DNA of 64,000 bases from contig CAJQUW010012670.1 in the NCBI GenBank assembly GCA_907163375.1, positions 423,001 through 487,000 on the forward strand. Direction: 5' to 3'. A program made the translations under genes and the position numbers. This stretch comes from Prostheceraeus crozeri (taxonomy: Eukaryota > Platyhelminthes > Polycladida > Euryleptidae). Positions 10,838-18,388 of this stretch are shown here, one piece after another. The stretch's first letter is position 1. The number at the start of each line of letters is the position of its first letter. The notes beneath the pieces are model-generated. The model was not told where the DNA came from, did no database searches, and saw only the letters and a program-made list of their open reading frames with translations.

Positions 10838-12097
10838 TTAAAGCTCGGTTTTCTGTAATTCGTTTTCATAGAATCTACCTTTGATATCCTCATTATCTAA
10901 ATCTATAATTTCATAAGTAAACGGATAAGTTTGATTTATTTTAGAAACTTCAAATATCTCTTTAGTCCAATAGCCAACAAAGCCTTTTTCAAATTTATTC
11001 TTATATTTAAATATTCGTACCCTATCCCCAATTTTAAATTTCGGCTTACGTTTCTGTAAATTCGGATTACTCTCATTCGAATAATTATTTTCGAATATTT
11101 TCTTTCGTATCAAATCGGGGTCGTCAGAAGCATTCTTTGGAGTTTCTTCAATACCTGAATGAATCTTATTGTTATACTCTTCTACAACTCCTGGTAATAT
11201 CTTCAACCATTTCTGATTTCTTTGCTCAGTAAATTTCTTAAAGATCTTACCTTTTAGCGTTCTATTAAAGCGCTCTATTACTACAGCCTTTCCTGCATTT
11301 TCAGTTGAATAAACAGTTTCAAATAGTGGCTTTACATTTCGGTTATAAAATTCCGACCCTTTATCAACGAATAGCTTTTTTGGCTTTCTAAAACTTTCTT
11401 TAAAGATTTCTTCAAACGCATATTTAACTGACAGACCACTTTTGTTTTTTAAAGGCTTTACCCAAGCATATCGTGTGTATAAATCTATAACGGTCAATGC
11501 GTACTTAAACCCTCTTTCATTAGGCATATTTATTAGATCTGCACTCCAAATATCATCTTTATTAAATACTTTTACCTTCAATAGATATTTCGGCTTTCTA
11601 TATTCCCTATGAATTTCGGACGCGTAGGTTCGAGCGTTGCTCTCAGACAGCTTTGCTGCCGTTTCATCTATCCCCTGGCCAAAAAGCATTTTTGCTTGTA
11701 AAGCTTTCTTAACAAACATTCTTTCAATTTTTTCTCTAAATGTAGGATTTTGAATACTATCTAATTCTTGTATCATTTTCTTATCTGCTTCATGTCGAGA
11801 ACTTAGGTCATGATTTCGATAAGCTAAATCATGTTTATAAGCGGCGGCGTCTACTCTATTTATTGGTTTACTATTTTCTCTAGGTGTGTTATCATCGTTT
11901 AATCTTAAATCTAATCTTGTGCCGGGGCCAGTAAAATTATGATTTGGAATATGTTTTTCACCTTTATACTTTGCCCAAATAAAGCCAGGAAAGTTTTCTA
12001 ATGCTTTTTGTATGTCGCCTCCATTATAGCAGCGGTTTTGGTTTAGGCTAAAATTTAATAAATCCAAATTAGAAAATTTAAGTTTATCCAGAGACAT
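10838..12097 (-). CDS. Integrase with N-terminal phospholipase A2-like domain
   Basis: One frame holds two modules. The N-terminal part has GPGT (residues 67-70, numbered from the upstream ATG at 12127) and then NRVDAAAYKHDLAY, the calcium-loop and His-Asp pattern of parvovirus VP1 phospholipase A2. From about residue 185 comes a retroviral-type integrase core with catalytic Asp in WSADLI, Asp in LFVDKGSEF and Glu in VIERFNRTL, then a C-terminal SH3/chromo-like region (KIGDRVRIFKYKNKFEKGF). I prefer the start at 12097 because TATAAAAAAATG precedes it. Polinton integrases normally carry a zinc-binding N-terminus, so the lipase-like domain is unusual. The same order is seen in element B. Confidence 0.88.
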   Translation of the reverse strand: MSLDKLKFSNLDLLNFSLNQNRCYNGGDIQKALENFPGFIWAKYKGEKHIPNHNFTGPGTRLDLRLNDDNTPRENSKPINRVDAAAYKHDLAYRNHDLSSRHEADKKMIQELDSIQNPTFREKIERMFVKKALQAKMLFGQGIDETAAKLSESNARTYASEIHREYRKPKYLLKVKVFNKDDIWSADLINMPNERGFKYALTVIDLYTRYAWVKPLKNKSGLSVKYAFEEIFKESFRKPKKLFVDKGSEFYNRNVKPLFETVYSTENAGKAVVIERFNRTLKGKIFKKFTEQRNQKWLKILPGVVEEYNNKIHSGIEETPKNASDDPDLIRKKIFENNYSNESNPNLQKRKPKFKIGDRVRIFKYKNKFEKGFVGYWTKEIFEVSKINQTYPFTYEIIDLDNEDIKGRFYENELQKTEL

Positions 12098-12151
12098 TTT
12101 TTTATAGCATAAAAAAGTGTTAAACATAAATTTTTTACTTTAAAACAAAAA

Positions 12152-12793
12152 ATGGAGATGCAAATATGTTCCAAATGTGGTGAAGAAAAATTATTGAATG
12201 AATTCTACTTTGATAGAACTAGCAGTAGATTTCGTTCTGATTGTAAATCATGTGTTTGTTTTTCGAAGAAGAGTTATAATCAACGACCTGAAGTAAAAGA
12301 ACGACATAGAATAGCTGAAGAAGAACGAAGAAAAAGAGAAGATGTTAAGACTTACACTAAGTCATATAATGAAAATTATAAACAACGAAAAAATCAGTTA
12401 AGACGAGATAGAAGAAAAATAGATGAGAGTTTCAAAATACAAGAAAATGTTCGTAGAAGAATTAGTAGAGCGTTTAATACCCAAATAATTATAAAAGATG
12501 AAACAACTTTACATTTATTAGGATGTCAATTTGATTTTCTCATTGAATGGCTTAAGTTTACTAAACCATATTTTATTCCTAATACATACATAGGGGAACT
12601 TCAAATAGATCACTTTCTTCCCATAAATATGTTTGATCTTAGAATTGAAGAAGAAAAGTTAAAAGTATGTAATTGGAGTAATTTAAGATATTTAACAGCC
12701 GAAGCAAACTCAAGAAAACGTGCTAAACTTCCAACTCCTATCGAGAAATTTAAAATGCTTGTATTAAAGGCATACTTCTTGTCACTTCACTAG
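12152..12793 (+). CDS. HNH endonuclease-like protein with zinc-binding N-terminus
   Basis: 213 residues. A CSKCGEEK...CKSC four-cysteine cluster at residues 6-34 is followed by a long basic helical linker (residues 45-100) and then a C-terminal LQIDHFLPINMF...CNWSNLRYLTAEANSRK segment. That ending fits the 'DH.P...W.NL..L....N..K' pattern of viral HNH nucleases. It lies divergent to the integrase with about 54 bp between start codons, so a shared promoter is plausible. Polinton B lacks it. It may act in recombination or as a selfish nuclease; the exact role is inference. Confidence 0.7.
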   Translation: MEMQICSKCGEEKLLNEFYFDRTSSRFRSDCKSCVCFSKKSYNQRPEVKERHRIAEEERRKREDVKTYTKSYNENYKQRKNQLRRDRRKIDESFKIQENVRRRISRAFNTQIIIKDETTLHLLGCQFDFLIEWLKFTKPYFIPNTYIGELQIDHFLPINMFDLRIEEEKLKVCNWSNLRYLTAEANSRKRAKLPTPIEKFKMLVLKAYFLSLH

Positions 12794-12890
12794 CAGTATA
12801 TTTTTGTTCTTGTCACCTTTTAAGAGATAATCCATTAGATCTAGATTTGAAATTCTTAAGTTATTCAAATTCATTTTTAAAGATTAAATC

Positions 12891-13364
12891 TTATCGCACC
12901 ATACTAGGATTTAGATATATGCCAGATCCGTCTTTTGTTTCTTTTATTTGAATCAAATCATCAATATTGTGTAGGACATTTTTAAGAACTCGTTTCCCTT
13001 CATTAGCTAAATTTAATTTACTAATAAAATTATCTACTATTCCCTCACCTCTAGCAGCTTTCTCTAACTCCCTATTATGACGTTTTTGCTCTTCTAATGC
13101 TGCCTTCTCTGCTTTATTTTTATTTACTGCCTGGACAATACCAGCTGTCCCACCTGCAACACTTCCTGCTGCTGCTATACCACCTATGATTAGCGGAATT
13201 AATGGGAGAATTCCACCATTCTTTTCTTCTTGTAATTTGATATTCTCTATCATTGGTTTACTTATGTAATACTTCCTTTTGTTAATCGTAATAGTTTTAG
13301 GGGTATTTTTGTCAATGATGTTACGTAGTTTTAATTCAACCGTTTTATTATTCACTTGCGCCAT
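12891..13364 (-). CDS. Small virion-type protein with Gly/Ala-rich hydrophobic segment
   Basis: 157 residues with a charged N-terminal third and a hydrophobic Gly/Ala-rich stretch at about residues 52-77 (GGILPLIPLIIGGIAAAGS). A helical basic region follows, with GEGIVDNFISKL and a C-terminal lysine-rich tail. It sits downstream of the capsid gene in the leftward virion cluster and has a homologue in B at 47944-48425. It resembles the small membrane-active or core proteins of adenoviruses in size and composition only, so the assignment is tentative. The start directly follows TTTTTATTAAAAAATG. Confidence 0.6.
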   Translation of the reverse strand: MAQVNNKTVELKLRNIIDKNTPKTITINKRKYYISKPMIENIKLQEEKNGGILPLIPLIIGGIAAAGSVAGGTAGIVQAVNKNKAEKAALEEQKRHNRELEKAARGEGIVDNFISKLNLANEGKRVLKNVLHNIDDLIQIKETKDGSGIYLNPSMVR

Positions 13365-13421
13365 TTTTTAATAAAAAATTTATAGTCTTTGGTTTAGCCT
13401 ATCACTTTTTGTTCAGAGACT

Positions 13422-14755
13422 TTAGCCTATCCTAGCCATTTTTCCATTAAGAATTTCAATAGAATATTCGGCGTCTTCTAGCAATAAACCATAAGCCATC
13501 AATGATGTTGTGGAATTTGCCTTTTCAATATTAATTGTCACATCACAACCGGTCTTGATAATATCTTCAGATTGTGCACTTAAATCAAAACAGAAAACAG
13601 GATATAAATTCTTCCAATCTACAGGATTTAATTGTGCTTCTACTCCAAATTCTCGACACAAATTTCTATAAGCGTCATATCCTTCCATGAATTGATTATT
13701 TGCGTTATCAAATCTCAATGGATCAATAGGATAACGTGTTTGATTTAATGAAATTTGTAAACTTCGAATTGAATTAATATGGAAAAGACTATTGTTCTTA
13801 TCAAAACTGGCTGTTTCATTCTTTTGAAAAGTGAGCAAAAAATATCTTGGAGTATTTGATGTCCTTGTGAAATGCCAGTTAAATCTTTGTTCAGTAAAAG
13901 TGACAGAGCTCGCGGTACGCTTCAAAAAACTTACTGGAATTGGTTTGTTCGTATTTAATCTTTTCGTAATAGTTGATTCAACCTCTAAACTAGGAGTAAT
14001 GTGCTTAATCCACCATTCAAGTCTATCAATTTTTAGGTATGCTTTCTTCCCAGCCTTTCCATAAAATATTGATTCATTATTTACAGTGCGATGAACTATG
14101 AGTTTGAATTTCAATTGATATGATATTTTATTGTAATCTAAATACCCGAATAATGGAGACAATGACCAATTAACAGTTTGTTTACTTTTATTATTAAAAT
14201 TGCGTCTTTTCTGGTATGAGCTATTTTGTGTACTGTTTAACTGTTTCACTATGTTTTCTACATCTTTCGCAATTCCTAGTGAATCTGTTCCAGTGTGAGT
14301 TAAATCATCTTTAAGTATGCCGGTATGGTTATCAGGAAACCAACCTCGATTTCATGCATTTTAGTATTTTCACCTATTGTTACAAATCGAAGCATTGAAT
14401 CAATAATGCCAGGTGAATCACTTATGGTTTCTATATTTTGTGTTGCAACATCTAAACGCATTTGTGTGAATAATCTTGGGAAGAAATTGTTTTCTAATGT
14501 AATATTATCCGTAGCCGGTAATGGTGTTGTAAAATCAGCATCAGAATATAAAGAATATTCACAGTGTAAAAATGAATCGGGTAAATATAAATAACTTTGT
14601 TGATTGTCAACTTCAAAAATTAAATCGCCTCCTGTATTCACTCTACCTGAAGAACCGGGGTTCATAGCAATTCTTATATAGTCATTCTTTTTTTGATTGT
14701 ATCTAACGAACGGGGGATCATCTAATTTAAATTTACTTTCAATCAGAGTTGCCAT
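13422..14755 (-). pseudogene. Major capsid protein (double jelly-roll, hexon-like), broken
   Basis: This region encodes the Polinton major capsid protein family. The diagnostic LEWWIKHITPSLEVE block is a close match to the 'LEWWVPHYTPS' block of Polinton and adintovirus hexons. Homology covers both halves of the intact-looking 444-residue copy at 46389-47723 in element B. It lies between two small virion genes in a leftward cluster. The copy is broken about once; the rest looks well kept. Confidence 0.8.
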
Positions 14756-14772
14756 TATATTTTTTTATTAGA
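14756..14772 (-). promoter_or_regulatory. T-rich TAAAAAAATATAATG start motif of capsid gene
   Basis: On the minus strand the bases directly before the ATG read CTAATAAAAAAATATA. The same kind of sequence abuts the start codon of nearly all genes of both Polintons, so it is probably a core promoter or initiator (inference). Confidence 0.5.
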
Positions 14773-14789
14773 AAAAATCAGTTTGATAC

Positions 14790-14820
14790 TCGGCTAAAGC
14801 CTCTGAACAAGGTTCTACTA
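14790..14820. repeat. GC-rich short repeat between capsid and pVI-like genes (A)
   Basis: CGGCTAAAGCCTCTGAACAA and the following GGTTCTACTAG form two small palindromes. Almost the same sequence occurs in Polinton B at 48448-48480. It is one of the few copies in A of the palindromic repeats that are abundant in B. Confidence 0.55.
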
Positions 14821-15318
14821 GAATTTTGCTAGACCATTTCCCACGTTAGTGGTTAGGGACTGCATCCCATTTCCTCTCATTTCTTCAATTGTTTTTTCAT
14901 CATGTTTACTTTCCATCTTCGCTAATTTAGCAATTTTGTTTTTTGTTTCCTCTGAGAGCTTTTTGTCTTTTTGCATTTCTTTTGCGTCATTCCTAAGTTT
15001 GCGAATAGCTTCTAGTTGCTTTAATTCGTTTTGTGACTTAACAGCATTCGATATTGCACTAGCTGTACTACCTATAGCAGCTGCTCCTTTAGCAGCAGAT
15101 GAAATCAAATCTTTATTATTTTTAATCAAGTTAACGATACTTCCGATACCAGAAAAGATGCCAGCTCCTTCTGTTTGGACGGCACCTGCAGTGCCTAGGA
15201 ACTTTGTTCCAACAGTTTCTACACTATCATAATGGTACACAGGATTCATACGTGGTTCATGAGCAATTTTATTATTTGAAGCAAAATGCTTAAGATTGTG
15301 TTTATAAATTATACGCAT
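14818..15318 (-). CDS. pVI/core-like small virion protein
   Basis: 166 residues. The basic N-terminus (MRIIYKHNLKHF) is followed by a glycine-rich amphipathic segment with GAGIFSGIGSIVNLI (about residues 50-65) and SAAKGAAAIGSTAS, then a charged coiled-coil-prone tail. Composition and place, in a cluster with capsid and fibre-like genes, suggest a minor virion protein like adenovirus pVI or the Polinton pX group. Element B has a homologue at 45801-46298 with an extra short in-frame insertion. Function is inferred from context, not from motifs. Confidence 0.65.
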   Translation of the reverse strand: MRIIYKHNLKHFASNNKIAHEPRMNPVYHYDSVETVGTKFLGTAGAVQTEGAGIFSGIGSIVNLIKNNKDLISSAAKGAAAIGSTASAISNAVKSQNELKQLEAIRKLRNDAKEMQKDKKLSEETKNKIAKLAKMESKHDEKTIEEMRGNGMQSLTTNVGNGLAKF

Positions 15319-15365
15319 TTTTTTAAGCTTAAATTTGACTTTTGGGGCCGATCGGCTAAATTCTA

Positions 15366-16181
15366 TTAAGATTTACGTTTGTGTATGGACAACAACTTCG
15401 CGGTAACTTTATTAATTGCCTGTTGCACTTTATCTATTGCGTCAAGTAGCGTGTGATGTACTTTAATTTCTTTTTCATTTACTTCTATTTTTTTCTCACT
15501 TTTCTTTACTTCTGTTTTAAGAGCGGCCAATTGAACTTTAATAGCATTCAACTGTTCCTTATTTCCTTTATCTAAATTCGTTTTAAGGGTCTTCAATTCA
15601 CTAACCTTTTGTTTAAGTGCTTTAACTTCATTTATCATTCTGTTCATTTGCTTTACTTGTTGTGTGATACGGCTACTTAATTCACCAACACTTTTTTGGA
15701 ATGTGGATTGCAGCTGTTGTAAGTGTTGTAATAATTTTCGATTCTTTTCGCTTACTTTTTCTAACTCTTCTTTCAGTTGTTTATTTTGTTTTGTATTCTT
15801 TGCAATGGCAGACTTTAAATTTAGTGATAACAGGATCACAAGTTTTGAATGTTCTGTTATTTTTTTATGAAGTTTTGTTATATCTGCTTCTATATTTCCA
15901 TGTTTGCTACTTAGGTCTGTTAGCTTTTCTTGCAGTCTTTCATCATTCTGCTTTAGAAGCTTTGTTTCTTTCATTAGAGGAGACAGCAGTGACACAATTC
16001 TATCGAACTGTTTATCAACATATTCTTTATTTGCTAACTCAGTACTTTGTTGTGGAAGAATAGAAAGATGTAACGGACCTGTTAAAATGTCTCCAGTTTT
16101 CATGATATAGTTGTCTAGTTCTATTTCTGATTCTTGATTATTCGGAATGTGAGCACACCCGCCAACATTTGTTAACATCAT
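15366..16181 (-). CDS. Fibre-like coiled-coil protein with phage tail-fibre motif
   Basis: 271 residues. Residues 27-58 read MKTGDILTGPLHLSILPQQ and then TELANKEYVDKQ. This matches the repeat of phage and viral fibres, 'GDTMTGPL.L...P....A.NKKYVD'. Nearly all of the rest is predicted coiled coil with regular leucine heptads and many Lys/Glu/Gln. A trimeric fibre or spike attached to the penton is the natural reading, by analogy with adenovirus. A homologue of 295 residues lies at 44747-45634 in B. The start codon follows AGAAAAAAATG, and the gene overlaps nothing but abuts the divergent zinc-finger gene. Confidence 0.65.
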   Translation of the reverse strand: MMLTNVGGCAHIPNNQESEIELDNYIMKTGDILTGPLHLSILPQQSTELANKEYVDKQFDRIVSLLSPLMKETKLLKQNDERLQEKLTDLSSKHGNIEADITKLHKKITEHSKLVILLSLNLKSAIAKNTKQNKQLKEELEKVSEKNRKLLQHLQQLQSTFQKSVGELSSRITQQVKQMNRMINEVKALKQKVSELKTLKTNLDKGNKEQLNAIKVQLAALKTEVKKSEKKIEVNEKEIKVHHTLLDAIDKVQQAINKVTAKLLSIHKRKS

Positions 16182-16213
16182 TTTTTTCTAGATTATTTTT
16201 TTCTGCTAAAAAT

Positions 16214-16585
16214 ATGTTATCCAACAATTCATCATTAAATAAACATATGAGAACATGTAGTGATTGTGGAAAAAGTGTAACATCTAAGAACTTTACGCGT
16301 CACCAAAAAACATGTCAATCACCACCACAACCAAAAGTAAAAGACCGTCAATGTTCGAATTGTAATAAGTTTTTTACTAGTCAAGGTTTCTTTCATCATT
16401 CTAATTCATGTGCTATTAGTACGCGAAAATGCACTAAATGTCAAATAGTTAAACCCAAAACAGAATTTTATGATAGTAAATACCGGTGTAAAGAATGCTT
16501 AAAAACACAAGTGAGATGTAACAACTGTAATAAAGTTTTATTGGAGAGAAACTTCTCACGACATGCAGTAATTTGTGTGAATTAA
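16214..16585 (+). CDS. Small protein with repeated C2H2/C2C2 zinc knuckles
   Basis: I take the start near 16214 (ATGTTATCCAAC), preceded by TGCTAAAAAT. The frame also opens upstream at 16169, inside the divergent gene's start. Cysteine-histidine pairs recur: CSDCGKSVTSKNFTRHQKTC, CSNCNKFFTSQGFFHHSNSC, CTKCQIVKPKTEFY...CKEC and CNNCNKVLLERNFSRHAVIC. This gives four small zinc-binding units in about 120 residues. It could bind nucleic acid, perhaps as a regulator. Element B lacks it at this place. I do not recognise a specific family. Confidence 0.65.
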   Translation: MLSNNSSLNKHMRTCSDCGKSVTSKNFTRHQKTCQSPPQPKVKDRQCSNCNKFFTSQGFFHHSNSCAISTRKCTKCQIVKPKTEFYDSKYRCKECLKTQVRCNNCNKVLLERNFSRHAVICVN

Positions 16586-16604
16586 TTAATTTTATATCCG
16601 TAGT

Positions 16605-16771
16605 AGTCCGACACTCACTTGAGCTTCCGTAATAGTCCGGCGCTCTTTTGAGTGTTATACCGTCTTTTGGGCCCCGGACTCAATAGTCCGTAGTAGTCCG
16701 GAAGTCCTACAGAGGTATAAACACTCAAAGGAGTGTCGGACTATTACGGCAGCTCAAGTGAGTGTCGGACT
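16605..16771. repeat. Large GC-rich inverted repeat near the centre of Polinton A
   Basis: Arms 16605-16660 and 16716-16771 pair over about 55 bp. The outer 21 bp are a perfect match (AGTCCGACACTCACTTGAGC and one more base against the complement); the inner part pairs at roughly 90%. The loop contains GTCTTTTGGGCCCCGGACT. The short element TARTAGTCCG recurs about six times. It is much richer in GC than its surroundings and lies within 200 bp of the element midpoint (16871), between two rightward genes. It could be a replication origin, a transcription terminator or an inserted palindromic repeat. Confidence 0.75.
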
Positions 16772-16810
16772 AGTCGAGCCCGATGCATTTTTTTTCTCAT
16801 ATAAAAAATA

Positions 16811-16821
16811 GTAAAAAAATG
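16811..16821 (+). promoter_or_regulatory. TAAAAAAATG start motif deciding the ATPase start
   Basis: GTAAAAAAATG sits directly at the second in-frame ATG (16819). The frame also has an ATG at 16783, but that one overlaps the poly-T stretch after the hairpin. By analogy with neighbouring genes, 16819 is preferred. Confidence 0.45.
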
Positions 16822-18033
16822 AATATAGAAAATCCGTATACCGAAATTCCAAGTCGTCATCCCACGATCGTCAATCATCACAATCAACGTAATGAAGCGC
16901 AATCTTTATTTTCAGAAAATTCAGATCTCGGTCGTTTCTTTGGGTTTCTAAAATTTCATTGTGTGAAAATTATTATTATATGTGTTTTAATTTATTTTAT
17001 TTATTGTTTCATAAACTGGTTAGGGTTCTTACAAACACAAGAACAAATTAAAGTTGCTTTTTATAAAGAACAAACAAAAACCTTTAAAGGCTGGAGACCA
17101 GTTACTCATGACGACGAGAAACCTAAAGGACGTGCTGCACAAGAGAACTTACATTTTATCGTATATGGCAAGACAGCGAGTGGAAAGACTACGTTTCTTA
17201 GAAAGTATATAAAACAACATTATCCTCATGAAACAAATGTACATGTGTTTTGTCTACAGAGAGATGAATGGCAAGGATACTCAAATGTTTATAACGAAAA
17301 AGATTTATGTATGTTAGAAGATATGCGTACTTTTGCTGGAACATACGAGCAAAAGTCTTTACTAGTGTTAGATGATGTAGCTAGTTTAGTGAAGCAAAAG
17401 AACATATCAGAAATATTTACAAAAGGCCGTCACCATCATATACAAATTGTAGTATTAGCTCATAAAGCCTGCGACGTGGATAATAAGATTAGAGAAAACG
17501 TGGAAACCTTTTATACAACTACGCAAAATAATGTAGCATTCTTTGAGGGTATCAAGAAAAATTATAAACTAACTTTACCCTTAGCTAAATATGTACATGT
17601 TAAGTACGGTATAATACGGGTTGATACTATTTTGAATCAAATGCAAGTGTATGATAACGATCTAAATATACTATTGGATACTGAGCATGATTTTTATAGT
17701 AATGCATCAGATTTTGACATTAGTCTCTACGCAAGTGCTAAGAACTTGTCGCCGCATAATATAGAAGAAATAACAATTTTTCTAGAAAACGAATCACTTG
17801 AACCACTAACAATCATACCCGAAACATTTTATTTCTATTTCGATCATTATCTGAATAATGTGTTAAAAATTAAAACCCCTGAACGATTAGAGAATAGAGA
17901 TACACTAGATGTTATTAGAACAGGCATTAATGATTTTCGTGATGTATTGAAAAATGTGAAACCTTTAGTTGATGAGACAAAGAATACATTGAGTGACATA
18001 AAACCAATATTAAATGAGTTAAATAATATGTAA
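16819..18033 (+). CDS. Membrane-anchored P-loop ATPase
   Basis: About 404 residues. A strongly hydrophobic segment, VKIIIICVLIYFIYCFINWL, lies near residues 50-70. A P-loop then follows, YGKTASGKTTF (Walker A, about residue 128), with LLVLDDVA as Walker B and an arginine- and histidine-rich TKGRHHHIQIVVLAHKA sensor-like stretch. The order resembles the A32/FtsK-type packaging ATPases, yet this element has its own classical packaging ATPase at 21831. This is thus a second, membrane-tethered ATPase that B lacks. It might move DNA across or recruit it to a membrane. Family assignment beyond P-loop NTPase is uncertain. Confidence 0.65.
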   Translation: MNIENPYTEIPSRHPTIVNHHNQRNEAQSLFSENSDLGRFFGFLKFHCVKIIIICVLIYFIYCFINWLGFLQTQEQIKVAFYKEQTKTFKGWRPVTHDDEKPKGRAAQENLHFIVYGKTASGKTTFLRKYIKQHYPHETNVHVFCLQRDEWQGYSNVYNEKDLCMLEDMRTFAGTYEQKSLLVLDDVASLVKQKNISEIFTKGRHHHIQIVVLAHKACDVDNKIRENVETFYTTTQNNVAFFEGIKKNYKLTLPLAKYVHVKYGIIRVDTILNQMQVYDNDLNILLDTEHDFYSNASDFDISLYASAKNLSPHNIEEITIFLENESLEPLTIIPETFYFYFDHYLNNVLKIKTPERLENRDTLDVIRTGINDFRDVLKNVKPLVDETKNTLSDIKPILNELNNM

Positions 18034-18058
18034 ATTTTTTTTTCTTTCTTTTTAAAAT

Positions 18059-18358
18059 ATGGAGTACAAAATAGAACACGTGCCAGTTTTAAAAGATTAT
18101 CGTCATCCTACAAACCCTGTAAATTCAAAACAATCAGTTAAAAGTCAATATCATCGAAAATATATGCAATTCGTGCAAGATTATAAAATAAAACATGGTA
18201 TAAGAAGTTACGCTAAAACAAAAGACTTTCCACTGTGTCTACGAAGTTTCAGAGTATTTTTAGCATACAATAATTTATGGTGGTTGGTTAATAAAGAGCG
18301 ATTAACAGTTTACGATTTAGAAACATTACATCAACTAAATATTCCTGTGTATATGTAA
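18059..18358 (+). CDS. Small unknown protein upstream of PolB
   Basis: 99 residues, basic, with HRKYMQFVQDYKIKHG and a tryptophan-containing C-terminal part (NNLWWLVNKERL). It starts after CTTTTTAAAATATG, like its neighbours, and lies 30 bp ahead of PolB on the same strand. I do not recognise it. A small basic gene directly before a protein-primed polymerase could be a terminal-protein or DNA-binding cofactor, but there is no motif to support that. Confidence 0.5.
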   Translation: MEYKIEHVPVLKDYRHPTNPVNSKQSVKSQYHRKYMQFVQDYKIKHGIRSYAKTKDFPLCLRSFRVFLAYNNLWWLVNKERLTVYDLETLHQLNIPVYM

Positions 18359-18388
18359 TTAAAAACATAATTTTTTCTTTTAAAAAAT

